DNA of 64,000 nt from Eulemur rufifrons (taxonomy: Eukaryota; Chordata; Mammalia; Primates; Lemuridae). The DNA lies in contig NC_091012.1 in assembly GCF_041146395.1 (NCBI RefSeq), positions 12,824,193 through 12,888,192 of the forward strand, read 5' to 3'. The notes under the pieces are model-generated. The model was not told where the DNA came from and did not search any database. It saw only the letters and a program-made list of their open reading frames with translations. Shown piece after piece: positions 11,445-23,282 of the stretch; the first letter of the stretch is position 1; the number at the start of each line of letters is the position of its first letter. Made by a program: the position numbers and the translations under genes.

Positions 11445-11455
11445 TTTCATGAGAC
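11445..11455 (+). repeat. Target-site duplication, left copy (L1 11456-12538)
   Basis: tttcatgagac lies directly before the T-run; the same 11 bases follow the inverted segment at 12539-12549. Confidence 0.75.
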
Positions 11456-12538
11456 TTTTTTTTTTTTTTTTTTTTTTTGGAATTCTATGCTTTTTATTCT
11501 GAAGACATTTTTTTTTATTTCAGCTTATTATGGGGGGTACAAAAGTTCAGGTTACTTATGTTGTCCATGTACTGCCTATCCCCCCAAGTCAGAGCTCCAG
11601 GCGTATCCATTCCCCAGACAGTGTGCATTGCACTCATCATGTAGGTATACACCCATCCCTTCCTCACACCCCCACCTCCCTGAGTCAGCACCTTCAAGCG
11701 TGACCATTCCCCAGATGGTGCGCAATGCACTCATCATGTAGGCATACACCCATCCCCTCCCCCTACCCCCACCTCAGTGTGATATCCGATTGGTTTCATT
11801 CCCAGATGTGAATTTAGGTGATGATCAGGGAAACCAATTTTCTGGTGAGTACATGTGATGCTTGTTTTTCCATTCTTGGGATACTTCACTTAATATAATG
11901 GGTTCCAACTCTTTCCAGGAGAACCAAAGAGATGTCGTATCACTGTTATTTCTTATAGCTGAGTAATACTCCATGGTATACATATACCATAATTTACTAA
12001 CCCAGTCATGAATTGATGGGCATTTGGGTTGTTTCCACATCTTTGTGATTGTGAATTGTGCTGGTATAAACATTCGGGTACAGGTGTCTTTGTCATAGAA
12101 TAACTTATGTTCCTTTGAGTAGATGCCCAATAATGGGATTGCTGGATTGAATGGTAGGTCTATTTGAATCTGTTAAAGGTATCTTCATAATGCTTTCCAC
12201 AGGGGTTGCACTAGTTTGCAGTCCCACCAGCAGTGTATGAGCATTCCTGTCTCTCTGCATCCACGCCAACATGTGTTGTTTTGGGACTTTTTGATAAAGG
12301 CCATTCTCACTGGAGTTAAGTGATATCTCATTGTGGTTTTGATTTGAATTTCTCTGATGATTAGGGATGTTGAGCATTTTTTCATATGTTTAGACTACCT
12401 ACAGAATGGGAAAAAATTTTCGCATACTACACATCAGATAAAGGACTGATAACAAGAATCTATTTAGAACTCAGGAAAATCAGCAAGAAAAATCAAACAA
12501 CCCTATCAAGAAGTGGGCAAATGACATGAATAGAAATT
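11456..12538 (-). mobile_element. L1 with 5' inversion and a 3' transduction
   Basis: Minus-strand L1. Bases 11517 to about 12392 carry the 3' UTR and ORF2 C-terminus on the minus strand; about 12393-12538 carry the preceding ORF2 segment ([26 protein letters not shown]) on the plus strand, the twin-priming arrangement with a small deletion at the junction. Downstream of the normal L1 3' end and its first A-run (11508-11516), the element continues for 29 unique bases (11479-11507) and then a second, 23-base A-tail (11456-11478). The extra segment holds an AATAAA on the minus strand (11493-11498), so the transcript apparently read through the L1 poly(A) site. Flanked by an 11-base direct repeat. 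Confidence 0.88.
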
Positions 12539-12549
12539 TTTCATGAGAC
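12539..12549 (+). repeat. Target-site duplication, right copy (L1 11456-12538)
   Basis: Identical to 11445-11455. The first few bases overlap L1 sequence, so the exact inner edge is ambiguous by two or three bases. Confidence 0.7.
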
Positions 12550-14755
12550 ATTTTTAAAAATGTCATGTTTACAGTTGTAGATCTAAGATTTTTATATTCT
12601 AGTAGAGAAATCAGAGGTCACAGAACTTATAAAAGAGTGGACCACGATCCAAGGATGGCAGGCTATATATATAAAAAAAAAGAACAAACAATAGCAAATT
12701 AATTAGCTGCAGCCCCAAATAAAATCAAACTCCAAAGTGCCTGGCAAAATGAATGCAATGTGCTTTTAATGTTTTTGCTGTAGCACTGACTTTATTACAC
12801 AGATGCCAAGATATAAAATATAAAAATAAAATGCAATTACATTACATGGATGGAAAAATATTGATACTTACAATGTAGCAGTAATTTTTTCAACTTTAGT
12901 TCAACAAAAGAAAAGGTAGCTGGATTCTACCATGGTTATATTTCATTTGAACTACTGTCTTTGACAAGAGCTGCTCTCTCAATATGACCATGTTTAATGT
13001 TCCCTTCCTACAAATCTACAGACAAGTAAGGCCAGAATGACATTACTTCACTTCTTAATGTATTTTTCAACATCATCCCTTTACAAGATCATCTATTTAC
13101 ATTTTATTTTTGTTTCTAAATAATTGTCTCTTGATTTAAAAATCATAGCTTTCTGAAAGCATGCAGGAATTATACTGAAATTCCAGGAATCTATAAAACA
13201 TCTGTGAAAATTAAGTATCTTTGGGATCCAAAGCATCAAATTTATACAACTCTGGCTATGAAATAAAAGAGTATATTTGGGCAAAAAAAAAAAAATTGGA
13301 CACACCCCTCAATAGTACATTCTAGCCTCTGATATGAGAGAATCCAACACAGCCACGCTAGAAGATTTCTTCTCTACCCCAGGAGGGACAATAAGAAGAT
13401 GTTGCACAGAGAGGACATTCAGCCCATGAAGACATCATGATTTTTATCTTCATGAGTAAGTCATGATAATCCAACTCAATCCACTAATATTTAATAATTT
13501 GCTTATGAAGTTTGAAATTCAGAAAATCCGCAATTATACCACTGTATGTATTTTAGAATGGATAATAAAATTCTGTCTATTATCCATTCCATAATCTGAA
13601 GAAATAAAACATGCTTTCTGACAAAGTCATTGAGCTAAAACTCTGTAATAAACTGTAAATCCTGTCAAATAAATGATTTTTCTGTTACCATTTTATTTTT
13701 GACAGAACAGATTGATTAATTATTTAAAAATCCTGGGTAAAAGATATACAGTTTTAATATTAAGTTTTGTGAACAGGGATCAGAAAAGTGCAGAATGGGA
13801 TATTATAGGCAGTGTTCTAGATGTTCTATGATTAATCAATGAGTTCCTGATGAGAAAGAAATGGGACATATGTGTGCCTACTAATAACATTGCAAAAAAG
13901 ATCAATGTAATATAAAGTAAAGATGTCACAATTTTATCACCCTTTTAAACAAGAGAATCTGAAAACAGAAGAAAACATATTTTAAAATTCTCCTGCTTTC
14001 TGAAGCCATAATGAAGAAAAAAAAAAAAAGAAAAAATTTGTTCCCCAGGGTAGCAAATTTTCTCACTCTTACACAGTCAATTTTCAGGTTCAATTCTCCT
14101 TTAAATAACATTGAAGATATTCTATTTGTATGATAATTTAATTTCTTTAAATCTTAATCACACATGTATCCATGGATATATCTCAAGGAATTTTCCCAGC
14201 TAGTCATTATTGTAGATTTATAAATTCTTTAATTAGTGGCAAATTATGTCACTGCTCTAATATGTAAATATTGGCCATGATTTTAATAAGGCAAATAATT
14301 GAACATAACATTTGAGAGAAATATAATCACCTTCAACTAATTTTATTTGACAAATTTAGTTAATCTTCAGATTAGTCTAAATGCTAAAGCATGATGACCA
14401 ATTAGATCCATAAAAAACTGATCTTATTTTTTAAAATTATTTCACCTAAAAATAAAAAATAAAATATCATCTATATCCATTGAAATGTTAAGAGGTAATG
14501 AGATCAAATTTTAAAAATTACTTAACCACAAGTAAAAATAACCCAAATTTCCTAAGCTGAAAAGTCATTTCAGTTGTTGAAATTACTCTCTGAAAACACA
14601 TAAACCTCTCTTGCATGTTTAAACAGATGATTATTTGAAATTGCTGTATTTTGTGCTATATATGTTTATCTCATTAAAATAAAATATCTAATATCTGTTA
14701 TAAAAACACTTCATTAAATCGATACTCAAATATACAGCTGAAGTCACTAGAAGCA
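12550..14755. other. AT-rich intergenic sequence
   Basis: No gene or clear repeat recognised in about 2.2 kb. Open frames are short (60-70 codons) and lack motifs. Confidence 0.5.
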
Positions 14756-14759
14756 ACAC

Positions 14760-15175
14760 AATGGCCACAGCTGAAAGAATGAATAAACAAAATGGATAAA
14801 CAATATACATCCAATGAAGTATTATTCACCTTTAAAAATGAAGGGCATTCTTACACATGCTACAACATGGATGAACTTGAGGACATTATTAGAGGTGAAA
14901 TAACCCAGTCAGAAGAAAACAAATAATGTATGATTTCATTATGTGAGGTTCCTGGAGCAACCACATTTATAGAGACAGAAAGAAAAATGGTGGTTGCTAA
15001 GAGCTGGGCAGGGAAGAATGTTCAATAGTTACAGAGCTTCAGTTAGGGGAGGTAAAAATTGTGTCATAGATGGATATGGTTGATCATTATAAAGTAATGT
15101 GAATATACTTGATGTCACTATACTGAATGTCCACTTAAAATGTATAATATGATAACCTAAATTAATTTAAGGCTG
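14760..15175 (+). repeat. Old L1 3' end
   Basis: Cues on the plus strand: 'aagtattattcacctttaaaaa', 'acatgctacaacatggatgaacttga', 'gaaataacccagtcag' and 'gtatgatttcatt.atgtgagg', all typical of the 3' part of old L1M elements. Confidence 0.7.
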
Positions 15176-15579
15176 CCCATTAACCTATAGTTATTAAATT
15201 ACTGAATGACATTTTTTGTTTAAGTGTACAGTCAGATATTCTGTATTTATTTAAAATTTAATATTATGGCCATCACAATTTTTATATTAATTTTGATTTT
15301 TTGAATATGGATTGATTGTTTTAAATGTTTAAAATGTGATCAATCTTCACCAAGGAGGAAGCTTGGAGAAATGGAGAAACAAAAGTCCTCAATCAAGGAA
15401 AAGTTAGGAGGGTTGTTAGGACCTTCTGGAAAGTGACACTAAGGACAAAAAGTAGGAATTTCATTTACTTACTATGCATAGAAATTGCATGTTAGAGATA
15501 TAAAGTTGTGGAGATCACAAAGTTTTGGCAAATGCTGTATATAGTTGGCAAGAAGAAAGTATATTTCCGTGATCTAGTA
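15176..15579. other. No recognisable feature
   Basis: AT-rich; nothing supported. Confidence 0.45.
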
Positions 15580-15584
15580 ATAGT

Positions 15585-17278
15585 ATGATAGACAGTAATG
15601 ACATAGTAGCGGGGGATTTTGACACCACACTGTCTGAAATGGACAGATCCTCCAAACAAAAAATGAGCAAAGAAATAATGGACTTAAGCAGAGCTCTAGA
15701 ACAAATGGGTCTGCCAGATATCTACAGAACATTCCACCAAAATAAAGCCAAATATACTTTCTTCTCATCAATTCATGGAACTTTCTCCAAAGTAGACTAC
15801 ATCCTAGGCCACAAATCAGACCTCAAAAAATTTTAAAACAGAGATTTTACCATGTATCTTCTCAGACCACAGTGGTATAAAACTAGAGATCAATTTCAAC
15901 AGAAATTCTCACCATTTCACAAAATCATAGAAACTAAAAATCTATTGCTTAATGACTGCTGGGTGAAGGCAGACGTTTAGATGGAGATAAAAAAATTCTT
16001 TGAATTAAATGATAATGGGGACATAAGCTATCAAGACCTGTGTGATACAATAAAAAAGCATTCCTGAAAGGAAAACTAATAGCATTAAATGCTCACATCC
16101 AAAAGTCAGAAAGCTAATCAACAAACTAATAAATCTTCTCAAGAAACTGGAAAAGGAAGAGAAAATTAATTGTAAGCCTAGCAGAAGAAAGAAAATAACT
16201 AAGATTAGAGCAGAACTAAATGAAATTGAGAATAAAAAAACTATACAGAAGATCAATAAAACAAAAAGCTGGTTTTTAGAAAAGATAAACAAAATTGATA
16301 ACCCTCTTGCTAGATTGACAAGAACTAGAAAGGAAAGGACTTTAATAAAGTCAGTCAGAAATGAAAAAGGAGAGGTCACTAAAGACATCATCAAAATACA
16401 AAAAATTATCTTTGAATACTAGAAAAATCTATATGCCCAAAAGCTACACAATGTGAATGAAATGGACAAATCCTTGGAAACACACACCTCCCTAAGCTCA
16501 ATCAGAAGGAAATAAAATGCCTGAAAAGACCAATATCAACCACAGAAATTGGAGCAGCAAAAAAAATTCTTCCCCCCCAAAAAGTTCCAGACAAGATGGG
16601 TTCACATCCAAATTTTACCAAACATACAAGGAAGAACTCATACATATACTGCAGAAATTATTCAACAACATTGAGAAGGATCGTATCCTCTCCAACTCAT
16701 TCTACAAAGCCAGTATCACCTTGATACCAAAGCCAGGAAAGGATGTAGCCAAAGAAAGAAAACTACAGACCAATATCCCTCATGAATACACATGCAGAAG
16801 TTCTCAACAAAATTTTACAATCCGAATTCAATAGCACATCAAGAAAATAATTCACCAGGTCCAGGTGGGCTTTATCCCAGAAATGCAAGGCTGGTTTAAC
16901 ATACACAAATGTATAAATATAATTCACTGTGTAAATAAAAGCAAGAACAACAGCCATATGATTCTCTCAATACATACAGAAAAAGCATTTGATAAAATCC
17001 AGTACACTTTTATGATAAAAACCCTCAACAAAATAGGCACAGATGGGACATTCCTTAAAATTATTAAGGCCACATATGACAAATCCACAGCCAATATCAT
17101 ATTGAATGGGAAAAAACTGAAAGCATTCCCACTTAGAACTGGAACCAGACAAGAATGCCCACTATCTCCTCTCGTATTCAACATAGTACTGGAAGTCCTT
17201 GCCAGAACAATCAGAGAAGAGAGGGAATTAAGGGTGTCCAAATGGGCCAGAAGGGGTCAAACTCTCACTCTTTGCTGA
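15585..17278 (+). pseudogene. L1 ORF2 endonuclease-RT remnant
   Basis: An intact ORF2 encodes an endonuclease that nicks target DNA and a reverse transcriptase that copies L1 RNA at the nick. Here four separate open pieces represent it: 15585-15836 (endonuclease C-terminal half), an open antisense-looking stretch at 16005-16394 that is really linker sequence, 16517-16834 (N-terminal RT, with KPGKD) and 16865-17278 (RT palm and fingers). They lie in different frames separated by stops, for example after HKSDLKKF at 15836. The catalytic FADD is FADN. Non-functional. Confidence 0.8.
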
Positions 17279-18888
17279 TAATATGCTATTATATCTAGAA
17301 AATCCCAAGGCCTCACTCAGCCAAGAGACTCCTGGAATTGATAAACAAATTCAGTGAAGTCTCAGGATACAAAATTAATGCACACAAATCAGTAGCATTC
17401 ATATCTGCCAATAACAGTCAAGTTGAAAATCAAATCAAAGACACAACACCTTTGAAAATAGCATCAAAGAAATTTAAATATTTAGAAATGTATTTAAGGA
17501 AAGAGGTGAAGGATATGTATAGGGAGAACTACAAAATACTGAGAAAAGAAATTGTACAAGATGTGCACAAATGGAAATCCCTACCATGCTAATGGATTGG
17601 TAGAATCATTATTGTTAAATGTCCATTCTACCTAAAGTGATCTATAGAATTAATGCAATGCCTGTCAAAATTTCACCATCATTTTTGCATATTTAGAAAA
17701 CATAATTGTATGCTTAGTCTGGAACTAGAGAAGACCTCCTAAAGCCAAAAAAATCTTAAGCAAAAACAAAAATTGGAAGGGATCTGTCTGCAAGACTTCA
17801 ATCTTTACTATAAGGCTAAAGCAACCAACACCACATGGTACTGACACAAGAACAGAGATATACACCTTTGGAATAGTACAGTGATCCCATATATAAAATC
17901 ATCATCACAATGTCATCTAATCTTCAACAAAGAAGACAATAATATACATTAGGGAAGATAATCTCTACTCAATAAGTGGTGCTGGGAAAACCGAATGTCC
18001 ACATGCAGAAGATTGAAACTGGATACTCAACTCTCACCTCTCACAAAAATGAACTCACGTTGGATAACAGCCTTAAACCTAAGGCGTGAAACCTTAAGAA
18101 TTCTGGAAGAAAATGTGGGGAAGACTCTTTTAGACAGTGTCCTAGGCTAAGAATTTATGAAAAAGAGCCCCAAAGCAATCACAGCAGCAACAAAAATAAA
18201 CAAATAGTATCTGATCAAATTAAAAAGCTTCTGCACAGCCTAGGAAACTGTCCTTAGAGCAAATAGACAAACCACATAATGGGAGAAAGTACTTGCTTTC
18301 TACACATCTGATAAACGGCTGATAACAAGAATCTATATAGAACTTAAGAAAATCAACACGAAAAAAATCAAACAACCCCATCAATGAATGGGCAAAGGAC
18401 ATGAGCAGAAACTTTTCAAAAGAAGAGACAGGAATGGCCAGCAAACATATAAAAATGTGCTCAACATCTCTAATCATTATGGAAATGCAAATCCAAAGTA
18501 CAATTAAACATCACCTAACTTCAGTGAGAATGACCTCTATCAAAAAGTCACAAAATAAAAAATGCTGGCATGGATGTAGAGAGATTGGAACACTCTTACA
18601 CTGCTGGTGGGACTCCAAATTAGTACAATGCCTGTGGAAAGTTAATTTGGAGATACCTCAAAGAGGTAAAAATAGAAATACCATTTGATCCAGCAATCCC
18701 ACTACTAGGCATCTATTCAAGGAACAAAACACATTCTATAATAAAGACATGTGCACTAGAATGTTTATAGCAACACAATTTACAATTGCAAAGATGTGGC
18801 AACAACCCAAATGTCCATCAATACATGAGTGGATTAATAAAATTGGTATGTGTATACGATGGAATACTACTCAACTACAAAAACAATG

Positions 18889-19058
18889 TAGGAATAACAT
18901 TCATCAGGTGTTGGACAGCTGGGGGTGGGGATGGGTGTATAGATACATAATGAGTGCATCTGGGGGATGGACATGCTTGAAGCTCTGACTCGGGGTGGGG
19001 CAAGGGCAATATACATAACCTAAACTTTTGTACCACCAAAATATGCTGAAATAAAAAC
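18889..19058 (+). mobile_element. Nested, very short L1 3' end
   Basis: The host L1 sequence '..ctcaactac' is interrupted after 18888 by about 170 bases of a younger-type L1 3' UTR ('aggaataacattcatcaggtg', 'gatgggtgtatagatac', 'gtaccaccaaaatatgctg'), and the host resumes at 19068 with 'gtggtctagcacctc'. A direct repeat aaaacaatg (18880-18888 and 19059-19067) flanks the insert. This is a separate, severely truncated retrotransposition into the older L1. Confidence 0.82.
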
Positions 19059-19419
19059 AAAACAATGGTGGTCTAGCACCTCTTATATTATCCTGGATAG
19101 AGACGGAGCCGATCCTTCAAAGTGAAGTATCACAAGGATGGAAAAACATGCAGCACATGTACTCACCATCAAACTGGTACTAGTTGGTCAACAGTAAGGT
19201 GCTCATATGGTAGTAATACTCACTGGGTGCTGGTCAAGTGAGGGGGTGGAACAGTGGGTAGTGCAAGTGGAGTAGGTAAAACCACAGCTAATGGAGACAG
19301 GGCACACTGTATGGGGACAGGACATGCTTGTGGCCCTGGCTTGAGCGAGGCAAATGCATTTCATGTAACCAAAATATCTGTAGCCTCATAATATCATGAA
19401 TTAAGAAAAAAAAAAAACC

Positions 19420-20690
19420 AAAAGAAACTTTCAAGTACTGTGCAGCCAGTACAATGATGATGCTCAAGTAATTCAGTCATGAATTGAGTGAGACTATTGC
19501 ACTGCCTTTCCCAGCCATGACTGGCATCTGAGTTTAGGATGGATATGTGAAGTGAGGACAAAGTGAATGCCTGTGGAGGAAAGAATCTTCTTTTGCCACG
19601 TAACTGTGTTGAATTAGACCACATCACTGAGACTGTATTAGCATCCATATCTCTGCAGCTATGACTATATTAATTCAACAAGGTACAACAATTCTGGCCT
19701 ATCTGAGAAGAAAATGCCTATGAGATTTTGTTTCTCTTGAGACTGAAGAAGAAAGTAATTTATCTCTATGGGTAAAGGACTTAGTTTTATTTTCTCTCCT
19801 TTACCCAATAAAGTTTGTATTTGTAGACAGATGAGAAACTGTATAGTTAATGAGAGTATGCGATTAGCACTGTACTCACTTGAAAACAATCCAAAGTACT
19901 CATTACTGTTTTCAGTGTATAACTCTGTAACATTGAATTTAATATGCTAACAACTCCAAATTAAGTCATGCTTTCATATGCAGACTGAGTTCTTCCAGCT
20001 TCTAGACCTGAAGGTGAGGTGATCTTGCCTGAAAAGTGACAATGTCTTCCTGGATGAATCAATGAGAAGGTAAACCTTGTGATTTTGATACGTTTCAATG
20101 AAATGTGATATCTTATGGACCTGTATTTTTCATTATCACATGTGTAGCTTTTACTTAATATATTGGTTTAATTCACATTCTAAAAATACTATGTATCATT
20201 TAAGACAAGCACATAAAAATGACCTGTGAATCATTTCCTTCTCACTCACTTATGTTGATATTTGATAAAGCAACATCACACTTAATTGTTACTTGCAATA
20301 TTTTATGAACTTGGATTCATTTTGCAGGTTAACGAATACTCCAAATGAGAAGTATTTATCATAAAAAAACTTGGACGTTAGAAAAAGTTGAGCAATGCAC
20401 AAATTAAAGCATTTTTCAAATGGCAGATGAAGGATTTGAAATAGGTTTCATCATTTTCATACAAGTTCTTTTCAAAAAATATGTAGTCCGATGGAGCACA
20501 ATTGATAATGAGGAGTGAACCGGATCTTTTTCTATGCCCCCAAATTTCTTTCTAAGGGGGCCTGGTGAATCACACATATAAATGATAAAAAATCTCAGTA
20601 AACAGGTGTTTATGATGTGGTTTACTTCCCAACTTGATTTCAGTATAGCATCACATAAAACATAGAAGACCCTTATCTTATTGAAGCATT
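19420..20690. other. No recognisable gene or repeat
   Basis: Unique-looking sequence. Open frames up to 84 codons on the minus strand (19394-19648) have no recognisable motif. Confidence 0.45.
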
Positions 20691-20699
20691 CTTGTCTTC

Positions 20700-21010
20700 T
20701 GCTTCTTGGCCTTTTGGAGAAAGCCTAACTCTTTCAGCCAATTATCAACTAAAGAATCCCTAAGTCCACCTATGACTTGTAAGCCCTCACTTTGAGATGT
20801 CCCATCTTTTGGAGCCAAACCAATATATGCCTTCCATGGATTGATTTATGACTTTAACTGTAATTCCTGTCTCCCCACAATCTATAAAACCAACCTGTAG
20901 CCCAGGAACAGCAAGCCCATTTGCTCAAGGCTTCTTGGACATGGCTCTGGGCCATGGTCCTCAAAAAGGGCTGAAAATAAATATCCTTACATTCTTCTAC
21001 AGAGATTTTC
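20700..21010 (+). repeat. Probable LTR fragment (ERV1-like)
   Basis: Layout typical of a gammaretroviral-type LTR: 'acaatctataaaaccaacctgtagccc' (TATA-like region near 20879-20905), then 'ggccatggtcctc' and 'gaaaataaatatcc' (poly(A)-signal-like, 20973-20984). It ends just upstream of the OR pseudogene. The family is not identified. Confidence 0.5.
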
Positions 21011-21083
21011 TTCTTTGTCATCGACCATGATGACAACTCTCTCATCTATTTGTCCATTTTCAGTGTCACTACTGTGTGAAATC

Positions 21084-21545
21084 ATGGAAAATAGAAACAC
21101 CACCCCATATTTCTTCATGCTAGGACTTTTTAAAAACACAAGAGCCTGCCAATTTTCCTTTGTGATGGTTCTAACAATTGTTTTCACTGCCCTATTGGGC
21201 AATGTCCTTATACTTCTCCTAATTTACCAGCACCAATCTCTCCACACACCCAAATATTTTCTATTGAGCCAACTTTCCCATCATGGATGTGTTGCTGGTT
21301 TCCACCACTGTGCCCAGAATGGCTGCTGACTGGTTGACTTCAAATAAGTTCATCTCACCACTGGATGTGGGTTGCGGATCTTCCTCACACTGGGTGGTGG
21401 AGAGTGCTTCCTCTTAGCAGCCCAGTCCTCTTCTGAGACTTGCTACAGCCAGACTGACTGCCTCCCCAAAGCCCTCTGGCCAAGTCATTTCTGCCTACAC
21501 ATCTCTGCTCTGAGTGTTACTTCTCTCTGACACACCACATTAGTC
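21084..21545 (+). pseudogene. Olfactory receptor pseudogene (family 2-like), truncated
   Basis: The ATG at 21084 opens a convincing OR N-terminus: [18 protein letters not shown]1 with [13 protein letters not shown], then [12 protein letters not shown] (normally [12 protein letters not shown]). The frame is lost near 21285, resumes in another as [16 protein letters not shown], and again as CGLRIFLTLGGGECFLLAA (TM3 start, about 21365-21425). The DRY motif is absent; sequence resembling the TM6 entry follows near 21465-21540. So there are frameshifts and an internal deletion, and the 3' end is missing where a retroviral LTR begins at about 21546. An LTR fragment lies 75 bp upstream. The N-terminus resembles OR2-family members; exact orthology is not claimed. 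Confidence 0.87.
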
Positions 21546-22165
21546 AGTGTTCTCCAGAACAAGAAAACCAATAGGATATACATGTTGGTAAATAAATAAA
21601 TAAATAAATAATCCCTTTCTCTATATGTGTACATACAGAGAAAATTTTTATGAGAATTTATTCAAGTGATTACAGATACCAAGAAGTCCCAGAATATGCC
21701 CTAAGAGGTATGCAATCTGGGGGACCAGTAAATCCAGTGGTGTAATCCAGTCCATGTCTAAAGGTCTGGGAAACAGGCAATATGATGCTATAAGTTAATA
21801 GCACAAGGCCAAAGGCCAGAGAAACCAGAGGGGCTGCTGGTGGAAGTCCCAGAATCGAGGTCCTGAGAGGTTGACTCTTCAGTGTCCAAAAGTAGGAAAG
21901 ATAGATGGGGCAGCGTAAGAGAAGAGAGAGAAATTTCAGTCTTTCTCCACATTGTTTTTCTGTTTGGGCCCTTATCACATTGGATCATGCCTCCCTTATT
22001 TGGTGAGGGTAGATCTTCTTTACTCATCCTAATTCAAGTGCTAATCTCTTTAATAAACATCCTCACAGACACACTCAGACATAATGTTTTCTAGCTATCT
22101 CAGCATACCCTAACACAATGAAGGTGATACAAAATTACCTGTTAAAGTCTATCGCTTGTCAACTT
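21546..22165 (-). repeat. ERV-L-type LTR (MLT2-like), antisense
   Basis: 'ttagtcagtgttctccagaac..' followed by 'ccaataggatatacat' at the left edge and 'cacactcagacataatg..' then 'cttgtcaacttggtac' at the right edge are the antisense ends of an MLT2-like LTR. It is directly followed, in the expected order for a minus-strand provirus, by the 3' part of an ERV-L internal region. It contains a short AATA tandem repeat at 21592-21612. Confidence 0.65.
21590..21612 (+). repeat. (AAAT)n microsatellite
   Basis: About six tetranucleotide units within the LTR. Confidence 0.85.
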
Positions 22166-22649
22166 GGTACCCACATGCATCTTCTTAAATCTCACTTAAT
22201 CTATATGTAAAGACAATAACAAGGTCATTATTCCATGTATCATGATTCAACCATCTTGTGTACAGCTGAAAACCCACTTATCTCTTCCCCAGAGGAAGAG
22301 GTAAAGTTGTTGAGTGATGTTTATTCTTGTCCTGGCAACTAGTAGCTTAAATATTATACTATAATGTAAAATTAATAATACTTAAATACTGATGTGAAAT
22401 CAATACATCCTAGGCTCTGTAAAATTTACATATGTATGCATACGTACAAATGTTATTTATAACAAAACAAGAAAATACTCATGACAATTATACTTCTTTC
22501 TGCAACTGGTACCAATTATACCTGTTATCTATAAGTACTTTACTCCCACTGCTTATTTTGTGTACCTTGTACTTTCAGCAAGAATCTTAGTTGATCACGG
22601 TTCTTTATACGGTAGGGCAAATCAATCTTTCATTCCAGAAGGGACTGGG

Positions 22650-22874
22650 TCATTTGTAGGCCTGCCTGGACTGGGTTGTTTTATTTTCATACTGACTTTC
22701 ACCAAAGTGCATAGCAAAACCTTTCTTTAAAAGCCCGAAGGTATCTTCTGTGTTACAGACATACACTTCCTTACCTCCAGTGTAGAGTAGCAGTCCACTT
22801 TCTCCATGGTAGTGAGCATCAGTCATGCCAGCCAGCATGATAACTCCTTTCTTTACCTGTTGATCCAGAGGCAT
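22650..22874 (-). pseudogene. ERV-L dUTPase-like remnant
   Basis: An intact dUTPase hydrolyses dUTP to dUMP. The open stretch of about 74 codons holds the central beta-strand region with LAGMTDAHYHGESGLLL and GGKEVYV. The last third diverges and the N-terminal part is missing from this frame. It sits at the 3' end of the pol region, next to the LTR, where ERV-L carries it. Confidence 0.65.
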
Positions 22875-23054
22875 GAGGTGGAGTCCAAATGCCCAATTGC
22901 TGTCTTAAACCCTAGTTCAAGGGACTCATAGTGTGTCTTTGTGAGATTATTCCTCCCTGTAGAATTAATACTTTTATGATAGAAGAGTATAAAATAGTGA
23001 TAATACAAAGCAAAACTTTTTCTAGTGATTCACTAACAGTAATAGGGAGTGGTG

Positions 23055-23282
23055 TCATTCCTTGGTCCACCCCTTGTTTTCTGGACCCATGAACCTGGGT
23101 ACAAGAGAAACAGCATCATACATTAGACACAGATTCAGGGGACAAATATCTTTCTGAAGAACCTTGCCCCAGTCATGCAAATATTTGTAACTTAGGTGGT
23201 TCTGTAAATGAGTCTTTAAAATGCCATTCCACAATTCTCTCAAACCACATACTTCATGGTGGTCAAAACATGGAAAGATCAT
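23055..23282 (-). pseudogene. ERV-L integrase C-terminal remnant
   Basis: An open stretch of about 75 codons resembling the end of the retroviral integrase core and the segment after it (LRELWNGILKTHL and WGKVLQKDICPLN). It lies upstream, in sense order, of the dUTPase-like remnant. The ends are not defined. Confidence 0.55.

Larger units (their letters stand above)
15580..19410 (+). mobile_element. Long 5'-truncated L1 with degraded ORF2
   Basis: About 3.7 kb of L1 sense sequence plus a nested insertion. It begins inside the ORF2 endonuclease domain: the frame 15585-15836 holds AGDFDTTLS (normally GDFN) and GTFSKVDYILGHKS. It continues through the pre-RT linker (16000-16450), the RT domain (16865-17278, with EKAFDKIQ and [11 protein letters not shown]), a lesioned catalytic segment (FADN where FADD is expected, near 17271-17285), the C-terminal domain (17338-18690) and the older-type 3' UTR ending in an A-run near 19410. 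Multiple stops and frameshifts make it inactive. No clear target duplication was found. Confidence 0.88.

Noticed and set aside
16005..16394. 129-codon minus-strand hydrophobic open frame
   Set aside because: Antisense of the L1 ORF2 linker, which is A-rich; the antisense then reads F/L/S-rich. Not a membrane protein gene.
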